From Candidatus Tectimicrobiota bacterium (lineage in GTDB: Bacteria; UBA8248; JACPRG01), in assembly GCA_016190025.1 (NCBI GenBank), contig JACPRG010000090.1, forward strand, positions 1 to 29,616: a DNA stretch of 29,616 nt. The letters are read 5' to 3'. Shown here piece by piece: positions 1 through 9,707 of the stretch. The notes under the pieces were generated by a model. The model was not told the origin of the DNA. It did not search any database and saw only the letters and a list, made by a program, of their open reading frames with translations. The position numbers and the translations under genes were made by a program. Each line of letters opens with the position of its first letter. Position 1 is the stretch's first letter.

Positions 1-644
1 ATCACGAACCGCTCCCGCGCCTCCTGGACGTAGCCCGCGAGGCCCTCCACCTCGAACTCGCCCGGCGCCATGAACCGGTGCCCCCGGGAGGTCTTCCCGC
101 TCGCAACGCCCGCCGCCTCGAAGGAAACCGCCCGCCCGCCGAAGAGCGCCGCGATCCAGTGAATGGGGCGCGCGAAGCGCATCTCCCCGCCCCCCCAGCG
201 CATGGACTTGGGAAAGCTGAGCCGCTCGATGAGGGCCGGCAGCAGCTCCGGGAGGATTTGCTCCGTCCTCCGGCCCTCTTCCTTTTTCAGGGCCGCCACG
301 TATTCGCCTTTCCCGGTCTCCACGACCTCCAGCGACTCGACGGACACCCCCTGGCTTCGGGCGAACCCCTGCGCCGCCTTGGTGGGCCTCCCCGATTCGT
401 CGTAGGCCACCCGCCGGGCGGGTCCCAGGACCCGCTGCTCCAGCGGCCGCTGCGCCTCGGCCACATCTTCGACCGCGAGAACCAGGCGGCGGGGCGTCCC
501 CAACGTGCGGATCGCCCCGTGAGCGATCCGCGCTTCCTGCAGGCTCTTTTCCGCCAGGCGGCGCAGGTCTTCCAGGGCCGGGCGGAGAAACCGGGAGGGG
601 ACCTCCTCGGTGCCGATTTCCAGGAAAAGCTCTTGCGCGGGCAT
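1..644 (-). CDS. glyS: Glycyl-tRNA synthetase beta subunit (N-terminal part, cut by left edge)
   Basis: The beta subunit of the alpha2beta2 bacterial glycyl-tRNA synthetase charges tRNA-Gly together with GlyQ in the cytoplasm. About 214 codons are visible. The protein opens with MPAQELFLEIGTEEVPSRFL, the usual GlyS N-terminus, followed by SFPKSMRWG, RFARPIHWI and a GHRFMAPG stretch, all typical of GlyS. The remaining C-terminal two thirds lie beyond the left edge. ATG at 644 is chosen because an in-frame TGA lies eight codons upstream with no other start between. GAAGG precedes it at unusually tight spacing. The gene follows glyQ on the same strand after about 140 bases, a gap with no convincing terminator, so cotranscription is likely. 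Confidence 0.95.
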   Translation of the reverse strand, partial: MPAQELFLEIGTEEVPSRFLRPALEDLRRLAEKSLQEARIAHGAIRTLGTPRRLVLAVEDVAEAQRPLEQRVLGPARRVAYDESGRPTKAAQGFARSQGVSVESLEVVETGKGEYVAALKKEEGRRTEQILPELLPALIERLSFPKSMRWGGGEMRFARPIHWIAALFGGRAVSFEAAGVASGKTSRGHRFMAPGEFEVEGLAGYVQEARERFV

Positions 645-783
645 GCCTTCAGAATCCGGTTGCGTCGTTCAATGGACTGGGACAGGAATGGGACGACAAG
701 CCGGCGAAAAAGTCACGGACTCAAAGGTCCCGAACGCGAACCTGGCTTTTCAGGTCCGGGAGCCGCCCGGCGCGGGAGCGAGG

Positions 784-1700
<917 letters not shown>

Positions 1701-1704
<4 letters not shown>

Positions 1705-3320
1705 GCCTTCCTCCCGGGGGAACCTTTTTTCGACCGGCCGCGCGGGGCGGACTTCCGCGGACCCTTCTGGAGCTTGTACTCGAAGCTGTCCACCAGCGCC
1801 TGCCAGGAGGCCTCGATGATGTTGGGGGAGACCCCCACCGTGCCCCATTTGGATTCGCGGTCGGTGGATTCGATGAGGACGCGGGTGGTCGCCTGGGTCG
1901 CGGCCGATTCGTTGAGGATCCTCACCTTGTAGTCGATCAGCTCGGCCTCGGCAAGGGCGGGGTAGAACTTCTCCAGGGCTTTGCGCAAGGCGTTGTTCAG
2001 GGCGTCCACCGGGCCGTTCCCTTCGGCCGCGGTGTGCTCCAGGACGCCGTCCACCGAGACCTGGATGGTGGCCTCCGCCCGGGCGGGCGCGTCCTCGCTC
2101 AGCTTCTCCACCGTCACCCGGAAGCTGACGAGACCGAAGAACTTCTTTCGGAGCCCCTTGGCCTTTTTCATCAGGAGCTCGAAGGAGCCCTCGGCCGCCT
2201 CGAACTGGTAGCCCTGGTTCTCCAGGGTCTTCAACTCCTGGAGGATCTGCTGCGTCTCGGGGTCTTGGGTGTCCAGGTCGATGCCGAATTCCCTGGCCTT
2301 GTAGACCACGTTGCTCCGCCCCGAAAGGTCGGAGACGAGGACCCGCCGGCGGTTGCCCACCACCTCGGGGTCCATGTGCTCGTAGGTGCGGGCGTCCCGG
2401 AGGACGGCCTGCACGTGGACGCCCCCCTTGTGGGCGAAGGCGCTGTTGCCCACGAAGGGCTGGTGGGTGTCCGGCTTGCGGTTGGCCAGTTCGTCCACGA
2501 AGTGGGAGACCTCGCGAAACCGGCGGAGCTGGGCGGGCGTCACGCACCGGCGACCCATCTTGAGCTGCAGGTCCGCGACGACCGAGATGAGGTTGGCGTT
2601 GCCGCACCGCTCGCCGTAGCCGTTGATGCAGCCCTGGACGTGAACGGCCCCCCGCTCCACCGCCGCCAGGGTGTTGGCCACGGCCAGCTCCGAGTCGTTG
2701 TGGGTGTGGACCCCCAGGGGCAAGGAGACGGCCCGGCGGGCGGCGTCGAAGCCGGCGACGATCTGGCCCGGAAGGGACCCCCCGTTGGTGTCGCACAGGA
2801 CGATGCAGTCCGCCCCGCCGGCCTCGGCGGCGCGCAGGGTTTCCAGGGCATAGTCCGGGTTGGCCCGGTAGCCGTCGAAGAAGTGCTCGGCGTCGTAGAT
2901 CACCTCTTCCGCGTGACCCTTCAGGTGGGACACCGAGTCTTGGATGAGCTCCAGGTTCTTCGCCAGGCTGGTCCGCAAGGCGTTGTAGACGTGGAAGTCC
3001 CACGACTTGCCGAAGATGGTGATGACCGGGGTTTTCGCTTCGATGAGGGCCTGGATGTTGGGGTCCTCGGAGACGGGGTTTCCGGCCCGCCGCGTGCTGC
3101 CGAAGGCGGCCAGGCGCGCCTGGCGCAGCTTGAGGCCCTTGGCGGCCTCGAAGAACTGCATGTCCTTGGGGTTCGAGCCCGGCCAGCCGCCCTCGATGTA
3201 GTGAAGCCCCAGGGCGTCCAGCTTCTCGGCGATGCGGAGCTTGTCCTCGACGGAAAAGGCGATCTCCTCCCCCTGGGTCCCGTCTCGCAGGGTGCAGTCG
3301 TACAGGGCGATACGCCGCAT
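1701..3320 (-). CDS. cimA: (R)-citramalate synthase
   Basis: CimA condenses pyruvate and acetyl-CoA to (R)-citramalate. This is the first step of the threonine-independent route to 2-oxobutyrate and isoleucine. The 539-residue protein has an HMGL/isopropylmalate-synthase TIM barrel with [12 protein letters not shown] at about 7-18, HTHNDSE at about 205-211 and GERCGNANL at about 237-245. The last motif is characteristic of the long CimA type rather than LeuA. A LeuA-type allosteric dimerisation domain occupies roughly residues 370-515. The final ~20 residues form an odd Lys/Arg/Gly/Ser-rich tail. ATG at 3320 is preferred because TGAGGAAAC lies 5' at good spacing. The frame continues 20 codons further upstream without family similarity. 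It follows lysC by 78 bases and overlaps glyQ. Confidence 0.95.
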
Positions 3321-3398
3321 CACGGTTTCCTCAAAAGGGGGTTCCCCCGATCCGCCGGTTTCGACTTTTCCGCTTTTCAAAAGCCGCGCTCCGAGGCC

Positions 3399-4685
3399 TC
3401 AGGCCGGGACGTCCGACCTCTGGGCCAGGCCGAACTCCTCGTGCAGCGTCCGGACCGCCAGCTCGGCGTACTTGGCGTCCACGACGCACGAGACCAGGAT
3501 CTCGGAGGTGCTGATCATCAGGATGTTGATCCCGTGATCGGCCAGGGCCTGGAACATCCTGGCGGCGACGCCGGAGTGGCTCTTCATCCCGATCCCAACG
3601 ACGGAGACCTTGGCGATCTGCTCGTTGGTGCGAACGGCCTTCGCGCCCAGGTCCCGGCTGGTCGTTTCCATGATCTTGCGGGTCAGGGAAAGGGAATCCA
3701 GCGGGACGGTGAACGAAATGTCCGCGGTCCCGCGCGACCCGACGTTCTGGACGATCATGTCCACCACGACCCCGGCGTCCGCCAGGTCGCCGAAGAGCCG
3801 TCCGGCGATCCCCGGCCGGTCGTGGATCCTCTCCAGTGTCACCTGGGCCTGTTTCCGGTCGCAGTTGACGGCCGAGACCACCACCCGCTCCATGCCTTCG
3901 TCTTCTCGTGTCACCAAGGTTCCTTCCTCGTCCGTGAAGGAAGACCTGACCTCCACCGCCACGCTGTATTTTTTGGCGAACTCCACCGACCGGGCCTGGA
4001 GCACCTTGGCGCCCAGGCCCGCCATCTCGAGCATTTCATCATAGGTGATGCGGTCCAGCTTCCGGGCCTCGGGGACGATCCGCGGGTCGGCCGTGAAGAC
4101 GCCCGGCACATCGGTGTAAATCTGGCAGCGCTCCGCGTGCAGGGCCGCCGCCAGGGCGACCGCCGTCAGGTCCGACCCCCCCCGGCCCAACGTGGTCACG
4201 TCCCGCTTCTCGTCCACCCCCTGGAAGCCGGCCACCACCGGAACCCGCCCTTCCTCCAGGGCCTGGATGATCTCGTCGGCCACGATGGTCCGGATGCGCG
4301 CGTGGGTGTGATCGCCGGTCGTCCGGATGCCCGCGCGCAGGCCGGTGAAAGAGACCGCCGGATATCCCGCGGCGTTCAGCGCGATGGTCAGCAGGGAGCT
4401 GGTCACGCGCTCGCCCGAGGAGAGAAGGTAATCCACCTCCCGCTGGTTGGGGAACTCGGCCAGCGCCCGGGCCATCCCCAGCAGCTTGTCGGTCTCCCCA
4501 GCCATGGCCGACACCACGACCACCACCCGGTTCCCCTCCTCCAGCGCCCGGGCCACCCGCCTCGCCACGTTGCGGATCCGGTCCAGGTCCCCGACCGACG
4601 TCCCGCCGTATTTCTGAACGATCAGCGCAAATTTCTCGACCCTAAAAAAGAAACGACCCGTCCCGCCGATTGCAGATGATAGCAC
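3399..4685 (-). CDS. lysC: Aspartate kinase (monofunctional, two ACT domains)
   Basis: LysC phosphorylates aspartate, the first committed step toward lysine, methionine and threonine. The kinase domain shows [37 protein letters not shown] and [15 protein letters not shown]. Two ACT domains follow, one around [19 protein letters not shown] and one around [18 protein letters not shown], consistent with feedback control by end products. The start is uncertain. GTG at 4685 is the only standard start before the kinase motif, but it falls inside a good extended -10 promoter (TGC-TATCAT). Translation may therefore begin at CTG 4625, giving an ordinary IVQKYGG N-terminus. cimA follows after 78 bases. 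The ApgM-family gene lies upstream. Confidence 0.93.
   Translation of the reverse strand: MLSSAIGGTGRFFFRVEKFALIVQKYGGTSVGDLDRIRNVARRVARALEEGNRVVVVVSAMAGETDKLLGMARALAEFPNQREVDYLLSSGERVTSSLLTIALNAAGYPAVSFTGLRAGIRTTGDHTHARIRTIVADEIIQALEEGRVPVVAGFQGVDEKRDVTTLGRGGSDLTAVALAAALHAERCQIYTDVPGVFTADPRIVPEARKLDRITYDEMLEMAGLGAKVLQARSVEFAKKYSVAVEVRSSFTDEEGTLVTREDEGMERVVVSAVNCDRKQAQVTLERIHDRPGIAGRLFGDLADAGVVVDMIVQNVGSRGTADISFTVPLDSLSLTRKIMETTSRDLGAKAVRTNEQIAKVSVVGIGMKSHSGVAARMFQALADHGINILMISTSEILVSCVVDAKYAELAVRTLHEEFGLAQRSDVPA
4676..4684 (-). promoter_or_regulatory. Candidate extended -10 promoter for lysC-cimA-glyQS
   Basis: On the minus strand TGC is followed by TATCAT, an extended -10 (TGn plus 5/6 of TATAAT). 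No convincing -35 lies at 16-18 bases, as expected for extended -10 promoters. Transcription would start near 4669, giving an untranslated leader of about 40 bases if lysC begins at CTG 4625. Confidence 0.4.
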
Positions 4686-4717
4686 ACCTGCCCGTGGACG
4701 AAACCGTCGCCGCCGTG

Positions 4718-4731
4718 CCCAAGAGCTTGGG
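4718..4731 (-). terminator. Weak hairpin between the ApgM-family gene and lysC
   Basis: CCCAAG and CTTGGG form a perfect 6-bp inverted repeat separated by two bases, just after the stop of the ApgM-family gene and before the lysC promoter. There is no U tract, so this is at best a weak intrinsic terminator or pause site. Confidence 0.25.
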
Positions 4732-4741
4732 GGGGCATCCC

Positions 4742-5929
4742 TCAGCCGTCCTTCAGCAGGTGCGACAGGAACTGGCGGCCGTCGGTGATCCGGAGGCTTC
4801 CCCGAACCAGCAAGCGCTCGTCGTACGCCTTCGGCCGGTCCGGCTCGATGCCCGTCCCGCAAAGGGCGATGGGGACCGGCGCGGAGGCGTGCTTGCCGTC
4901 CAGCGGGCTGGTCCGGTGATCGGGCAGAACGGCCAGGCGGTGATCACCCGCGGACCGCAACCGCTCCGCGAGCGCCCCCGCCAGCGCGTCGAACCGCTCG
5001 ATGGCCTTGACCTTGCCCTCGGCGTCCAGCCGGTGGGCGGCCCTGTCCCCCGCGTCGCACTGGACGAACAGCAGATCGCCCGCGCGCAGGTATTCCCCGG
5101 CCGCCTCGGCCCAGGACTCCGCCCGCGAGTCCCCGGCGGGGATCCGCACCACGTCCAGGCCGCAGGCGACGGCCAGTCCCCGGAGGGCGGCGGCCCGCGT
5201 GAGGAATCCCGCCCGGACGCCCCACTTCCGGGAGAACGCCTCCAGGGGCGGGATGCGGCGTCCCGCGCCCGAGACCCAGATGCTGTTGACGGCCGTGCGG
5301 CCCGATTGTCTTCTCTCGTGGTTGAGGGGGTGAGCGTTCAACACCATCTGGGCATCGTTGCAGATCCGATGCAGCCTGCGGCTTCCCTCCCCCTTCGGCA
5401 GGGCGGGCGCCACCTCCGCGCCTAGGATGCCGTGGGGAGGCGCCAGTTCGAGGCCGTCCGGCCCACCCGCCCAGAGGAGGAGCCCGCGGTACTCGCCCAC
5501 GTGCAGGAATCGCAGCTCGCCCCCGCCCAGGTCCCTCTCCAGCGCCTCGACGAACGGCCGGGCCTCCTCGTCGCTTTCGATGCCGGCCGTGTGGTCGGCC
5601 AGGATGAGATGCTGGTAGTCGGTGAAGAGGTGGACCAGGTTGAACCGGAGGATCAGGCGGCTCTCTTCCTGCGACAATCCGATTCCCAGGGCCTCGAGCG
5701 GCCCGCGCGCCAGCCCGCAGGAGGCGGCGTCCAGGCCGAGGAGCGTCGCGGCGGCGGCCTCCCCGGAAGGCTCCTGCCCCGGCGGGAAGGTCTGGATGAA
5801 GCCCGTCCGTCCCTCCGCGGCGATGCGGTCCAGGTTGGGAACCGAGGCGGCCTCCAGGGGCGAGCGGTCGCCCAGGGTGTGCAGGGCCTCGTCGGCCATT
5901 CCACCGCCGATCAGAACGACGAACTTCAT
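4742..5929 (-). CDS. ApgM-type phosphoglycerate mutase family protein; candidate threonine-pathway (homoserine kinase-like) enzyme
   Basis: This 395-residue protein belongs to the alkaline-phosphatase superfamily, archaeal-type cofactor-independent phosphoglycerate mutase branch. It aligns from [20 protein letters not shown] through [46 protein letters not shown] and the C-terminal metal site with D295, H299, D337, H338 and H347. Members of this family sit in threonine operons and include a group long proposed to be homoserine kinases. The gene lies between thrC and lysC, and no thrB is visible here. Two oddities: the metal-binding Asp of the usual GDGMAD motif is Gly9, and the usual nucleophile motif GSDVAN reads SGEAAA (55-60), so the Ser seems displaced or lost. 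The start ATG 5929 overlaps the thrC stop (ATGA). The substrate is inferred from context only. Confidence 0.8.
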   Translation of the reverse strand: MKFVVLIGGGMADEALHTLGDRSPLEAASVPNLDRIAAEGRTGFIQTFPPGQEPSGEAAAATLLGLDAASCGLARGPLEALGIGLSQEESRLILRFNLVHLFTDYQHLILADHTAGIESDEEARPFVEALERDLGGGELRFLHVGEYRGLLLWAGGPDGLELAPPHGILGAEVAPALPKGEGSRRLHRICNDAQMVLNAHPLNHERRQSGRTAVNSIWVSGAGRRIPPLEAFSRKWGVRAGFLTRAAALRGLAVACGLDVVRIPAGDSRAESWAEAAGEYLRAGDLLFVQCDAGDRAAHRLDAEGKVKAIERFDALAGALAERLRSAGDHRLAVLPDHRTSPLDGKHASAPVPIALCGTGIEPDRPKAYDERLLVRGSLRITDGRQFLSHLLKDG

Positions 5930-7140
5930 GGCGACGGCTCTTCCGGCCCTCCCTTTTGATCGCCCGCCTTCCCCCCTGTTTTTCGCGCCCCCTGTCTCTC
6001 CCCGGCCTCCCGGGACAAGCCCAGATGGGCCACGACGGCCTTGAGCGTGGCTTCTACCGTGGGGGGCTTCTCGGTCATCCGGATGACGCTGTCCGGGTCC
6101 TTGAGCCCGTGGCCGGTCAGGGTACAGACGACCTCCGCGTCCGGGGGGAGCCCGCCGGCGGCGGCATCCTTGAGCAGGCCGGCCACCGAGGCCGCTGAAG
6201 CCGGCTCGCAGAAGATCCCCTCCGTAGCGGCGAGCAGCCGGTAGGCCGCCAGGATCTCCTCGTCGGAGACCATGTCGATCTTGCCCCCGGACTCCTTCAC
6301 GGCGGAGACCGCCGCTTCCCAGTTGGCCGGGTTGCCGATCCGGATGGCCGAGGCGACGGTTTCCGGGTTTTCCACCACGCGGCCGCGGACGATAGGCGCC
6401 GCGCCCTCCGCCTGCCATCCCCGCATCCGGGGCAGCGAATCGATCAGCCCTTCCCGGTGGAACTCCCGGTACCCCATCCAGTAGGCCGTGATGTTTCCGG
6501 CGTTGCCCACCGGGATGTAGTGGAAGTCGGGCGCGCGCCCTCCCAACTGCTCGCAGACCTCAAAGGCGGCCGTCTTCTGCCCCTCCAGGCGATGGGGATT
6601 CAGGGAGTTGACGAGGGTGATCGGGTAGTCCCGGGAGAGCGCCTTGACGATCTTCAGGGCGTCGTCGAAGCTTCCCTCGATCTGAATCACCGAGGCGGCG
6701 TGGATGATCGCCTGCGTCAGTTTTCCCAGGGCGATCTTCCCGCGGGGGATCAGCACCACGGACCGCATGCCGGCCCGCGCGGCGTAGGCCGCGGCCGACG
6801 CCGAGGTGTTCCCCGTCGAGGCGCACAGGACCGCGCGCGCCCCCTCCTCCGCCGCCTTGGAAACAGCCAGGGTCATCCCCCGGTCCTTGAACGATCCGGT
6901 GGGATTGAGCCCCTCCAGCTTCAGCCACACGGGGGAGCGCAGGCCCGCGCGCCTTGCCAGCCGAACGGCCGGCACCAGCGGGGTGTTCCCTTCGAGGAGG
7001 GTGATGACCGGCGTCGCCCCGGTCACGGGCAAAAAGCGCCGGTACCTTTGGATGACGCCCGCCCACGGACCCTCGCCCACCGTGGAAGCGGCGTCCGGCG
7101 AGAGGTCCCGGTCCGGCATGGGAGGCTCGGCGGCCATCAC
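5926..7140 (-). CDS. thrC: Threonine synthase
   Basis: ThrC is the PLP-dependent enzyme that converts O-phosphohomoserine to threonine. The 404-residue protein carries the PLP lysine in NPTGSFKDRG (K85), the substrate and cofactor motifs STGNTSASAAAYAARAG and PVGNAGNITAYWMGY, and TGHGLKDPD near the C-terminus. About 30 Gly/Lys/Glu-rich C-terminal residues lie outside the usual fold. GTG at 7140 and ATG at 7137 are adjacent possible starts, both behind GGGGG. Each overlaps the hom stop codon, so translation is coupled to hom. The downstream neighbour is the ApgM-family gene, which begins inside the thrC stop. Because ThrC needs phosphohomoserine, a homoserine kinase must exist, and the neighbouring gene is the local candidate. 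Confidence 0.95.
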   Translation of the reverse strand: MMAAEPPMPDRDLSPDAASTVGEGPWAGVIQRYRRFLPVTGATPVITLLEGNTPLVPAVRLARRAGLRSPVWLKLEGLNPTGSFKDRGMTLAVSKAAEEGARAVLCASTGNTSASAAAYAARAGMRSVVLIPRGKIALGKLTQAIIHAASVIQIEGSFDDALKIVKALSRDYPITLVNSLNPHRLEGQKTAAFEVCEQLGGRAPDFHYIPVGNAGNITAYWMGYREFHREGLIDSLPRMRGWQAEGAAPIVRGRVVENPETVASAIRIGNPANWEAAVSAVKESGGKIDMVSDEEILAAYRLLAATEGIFCEPASAASVAGLLKDAAAGGLPPDAEVVCTLTGHGLKDPDSVIRMTEKPPTVEATLKAVVAHLGLSREAGERQGARKTGGKAGDQKGGPEEPSP

Positions 7141-8477
7141 GTCTGATCCCCCATGGACTCCACCCGGATGAGCATGGTGGGGGCGCTCACGACGCCCAGC
7201 GCGTCGATCTCCTGCAACGCCGCCTGGACGTCCTTTTCCAGGGCCTCGTGCGTCATCATGACCAGGGGGACGTGCCCCCCCTCCCGGCGGCCCTTCTGGA
7301 TGACCGACTCGATGCTGATGTCATGGCGGCCCAGGATGCCCGAGATGGCGGAGAGCACGCCGGGGCGGTCCTCCACGGTGCAGCGCAGGTAGTAGGCCGT
7401 GATGATCTCGGTGAAGGGCCGGACGGGGATTTTCTCCCGGCCTTCCGGCGGGTAGGAGAGATGCGGCACCCGCGCCCCCGCCCCGCGCGCGGAGGCCAGC
7501 CTCTGGTTGCGGGCGATCTCGATGATGTCCGCGGCGACCGCCGCGCCCGTGGGCAGCGAGCCCGCCCCCCGTCCGATAAGGACATTGGCGTCCGACTTAT
7601 TGCCCTTGATGCAAATGGCGTTGAAGGAGCCCCCCACCTGGGAAATGATGTGGGCTTCGGGAAGCATGGTGGGACAGACCCGGATGTCCAGGCTTCCGTC
7701 CACCCGCTTCGCCTCCACGAGGAGCTTCACGCGGTAGCCCAGCTCCCGGGCGAACTCGATGTCCACCGGCTCGATCCGGCGGATGCCCTCGATGAGGATC
7801 TCTTCCATGTTGACCGGCGTGCCGAAGCAGAGGTTGGCCAGGATGGCGATCTTGTGGGCCGAGTCGATCCCGTCCACGTCGAACGTGGGGTCCGCCTCGG
7901 CGAGCCCCTGCGCCTGCGCCTCTTTCAGGACCGCCTGGAAATCCCGCCCCTCGTCGGTCATTTTCGTGAGGATATAGTTGGCCGTGCCGTTGACGATGCC
8001 GAACACGGCCTCGATCACGTTGGCGGCGAAGCCCTCCTTCACGGCCCGGATCACCGGGATGGTCCCGCCGACGGACGCCTCGAAGCCGACCTCCGCTCCC
8101 ATCTCCGCGGCGACGGCGAAGATCTCCTCCCCGTGCCGGGCCAGGAGGGCCTTGTTGGCCGTGACGACGTGCTTTCCCGCCTTGAGGGCGCGCAGGATGT
8201 AGGTCCGGGCCGGCTCGTAGCCCCCGATCAACTCCACCACCACGTCGATGTCCGGGTCGTCCAGCAGGCCGTCCACGTCCCGCGACAGGACGCCCGGGGG
8301 CACCCGGACGCCCCGATCCCTCGCGATGTCCAGGTCGGCGATGCGCAGGATCCGGATGGGAAAGCCGACGCGGCGCTCGATCTCCCGGGCGTTGTCCAGG
8401 AGCGTGCTGACGAGGCCGGTCCCCACCGTCCCGAACCCGATGATCCCGACACGGAAGACCTTGTTGGGGGATTTCAT
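7137..8477 (-). CDS. hom: Homoserine dehydrogenase with C-terminal ACT domain
   Basis: Hom reduces aspartate semialdehyde to homoserine with NAD(P)H. The 446-residue protein has the nucleotide-binding GFGTVGTG at 14-21, the ELIGGYEPA loop, VTANKALLA, the catalytic-domain segments EASVGGTIPVIRAVKEG and GIVNGTANYILTKM, and EADPTFDVDGIDSAHK. An ACT domain at about 362-435 (CTVEDRPGVLSAISGILGRH) suggests feedback regulation by threonine. ATG at 8477 is chosen because family similarity begins there. The frame runs open upstream without similarity. Only 73 bases separate it from lipA, containing a 9-bp hairpin. The stop overlaps thrC. Confidence 0.95.
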   Translation of the reverse strand: MKSPNKVFRVGIIGFGTVGTGLVSTLLDNAREIERRVGFPIRILRIADLDIARDRGVRVPPGVLSRDVDGLLDDPDIDVVVELIGGYEPARTYILRALKAGKHVVTANKALLARHGEEIFAVAAEMGAEVGFEASVGGTIPVIRAVKEGFAANVIEAVFGIVNGTANYILTKMTDEGRDFQAVLKEAQAQGLAEADPTFDVDGIDSAHKIAILANLCFGTPVNMEEILIEGIRRIEPVDIEFARELGYRVKLLVEAKRVDGSLDIRVCPTMLPEAHIISQVGGSFNAICIKGNKSDANVLIGRGAGSLPTGAAVAADIIEIARNQRLASARGAGARVPHLSYPPEGREKIPVRPFTEIITAYYLRCTVEDRPGVLSAISGILGRHDISIESVIQKGRREGGHVPLVMMTHEALEKDVQAALQEIDALGVVSAPTMLIRVESMGDQT

Positions 8478-8509
8478 CTTTCGCGGTGACCTATGAGGGT
8501 GCGCGTTCT

Positions 8510-8533
8510 CCTCCTGTCCGGCGAGACAGGAGG
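8510..8533 (-). other. Nine-base-pair hairpin between lipA and hom
   Basis: CCTCCTGTC and GACAGGAGG form a perfect 9-bp stem around a 6-base loop, 33 bases before the hom start. No U tract follows on the minus strand. It could be a partial terminator, a processing site or a leader element for hom. Confidence 0.4.
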
Positions 8534-8550
8534 GAGGCTCCCTTTTCCCT

Positions 8551-9483
8551 TCAGACCGGAATGGGGATGTACGTCCCGACCGCCCCGGCGGTGGCCGCGC
8601 CATTTTGGCGGCCGGCCTGGGGGAATTTCGCCCGGATGGCCTCGTACACGGACGCGGCGTTGAAAGAGCTTCGGACGAAGGGGCCCGAAAAGACGTAGTC
8701 GAACCTCATCTCCAGCCCCTTGCGCTCGTACTCGGCGAAGACGTCGGGGCGCACGAACTCCTCGATGGGGAGATGGCTCGGCGTCGGCTGAAGGTACTGG
8801 CCGATGGTCAGGACCCGGCAGCCGGCATCCCGCAGGTCGCGCATCACGTCCAGGACCTCCTCCGGCGCCTCTCCCAGCCCCACCATCACGCCCGACTTCG
8901 GGATGGAAAGTCCCGCGTCCGCCACTTTCCGGAGGAGCTGGATCGACCACCGATAATCCGCCCCCAGGCGGGCCTTCCGGTACAGCCGGGGAACCGTCTC
9001 GACGTTGTGATTGTAGATGTCCGGCCTCGAGTCGATGACGCGGTCAATCGATTCCTCCCGGCCCCGGAAGTCGGGGGTGAGGATTTCAACGGACGCCGCG
9101 GGAAGGCGCCGGCGTATCGCCTGGACGGTCCGGACGAACTGCGTCGCCCCTTTGTCCGGGAGGTCGTCCCGATCCACCGAGGTGACGACGACGTGGCGCA
9201 GCCCCATTTGAGCCGCCGCCTGCGCCACATGGTCGGGCTCCTGGGGATCCACGGCCCGCGGCCTCCCCGTGGCAATGGCGCAGAATCCGCACTTGCGGGT
9301 GCATACGTCGCCCAGAATCATAAACGTGGCGGTGGGCTTGGACCAGCACTCGAACAGGTTGGGGCACCGGGCCTCCTCGCACACCGTGTGGAGCCTCTTT
9401 TGACGCATGAGCGCCTTGACCCGGTGCGTCTCTTCCGAAAAGTTGAGGCGCTTCCTCATCCAGGGCGGAAAACGCGAGGGCAC
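8551..9483 (-). CDS. lipA: Lipoyl synthase
   Basis: LipA is a radical-SAM enzyme that inserts two sulfurs into protein-bound octanoyl groups to make lipoyl cofactor. The 310-residue protein carries the auxiliary cluster cysteines C35, C40 and C46 (CEEARCPNLFEC), the radical-SAM motif CTRKCGFC (C61, C65, C68) and the C-terminal RSSF serine motif. GTG 9483 is preferred: AAAGGA lies 8 bases upstream. The longer alternative at TTG 9501 has no ribosome binding site. No lipB is adjacent. A strong sigma70-like promoter lies about 70 bases upstream. hom follows after 73 bases, so lipA may head the threonine cluster's transcript. Confidence 0.96.
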   Translation of the reverse strand: MPSRFPPWMRKRLNFSEETHRVKALMRQKRLHTVCEEARCPNLFECWSKPTATFMILGDVCTRKCGFCAIATGRPRAVDPQEPDHVAQAAAQMGLRHVVVTSVDRDDLPDKGATQFVRTVQAIRRRLPAASVEILTPDFRGREESIDRVIDSRPDIYNHNVETVPRLYRKARLGADYRWSIQLLRKVADAGLSIPKSGVMVGLGEAPEEVLDVMRDLRDAGCRVLTIGQYLQPTPSHLPIEEFVRPDVFAEYERKGLEMRFDYVFSGPFVRSSFNAASVYEAIRAKFPQAGRQNGAATAGAVGTYIPIPV

Positions 9484-9555
9484 GCAGAAGTCCTTTCGCA
9501 AGGCTGAGGATTAATTTCGGCTTTTCAAATCACACAGTTACAGCAATCTACCGGA

Positions 9556-9584
9556 ATGGTAGGCTCGGACGGCGAGGCTGTCAA
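9556..9584 (-). promoter_or_regulatory. Sigma70-like promoter for lipA
   Basis: On the minus strand a perfect TTGACA (9579-9584) is followed by a 17-base spacer and TACCAT (9556-9561, 4/6). Transcription would start near 9549, giving a leader of about 65 bases to the GTG at 9483. Confidence 0.65.
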
Positions 9585-9678
9585 GGGTACCCGCCCTCGG
9601 GCCTCTCCGGCGTGAGGGCTTGAAAAGGGCGTCTTTCCTCTGCGAGCAATCCCCCAAGACTGCGGCGTCGAGCCCTCG

Positions 9679-9694
9679 AAGCCGCGCGCGGCTT
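9679..9694 (-). terminator. Perfect 16-bp palindrome downstream of the SPOR gene
   Basis: AAGCCGCG followed directly by its complement CGCGGCTT lies 14 bases past the SPOR gene stop. It could fold into a GC-rich hairpin and end that transcript, but there is no U tract. Confidence 0.3.
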
Positions 9695-9707
9695 GGGCTT
9701 CCGGCGG

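Noticed and set aside
645..783. ACCTG/CAGGT inverted repeat between glyQ and glyS as a terminator
   Set aside because: A 5-bp stem without a U tract between two subunits of one enzyme is not convincing.
2034..4679. Plus-strand open frame of about 880 codons opposite cimA and lysC
   Set aside because: It is antisense to two clearly conserved genes, with the skewed composition typical of shadows and no recognisable motif.
4742..6418. Apparent N-terminal extension of the ApgM-family protein
   Set aside because: It reads thrC out of frame; ATG 5929 overlaps the thrC stop and starts family similarity.
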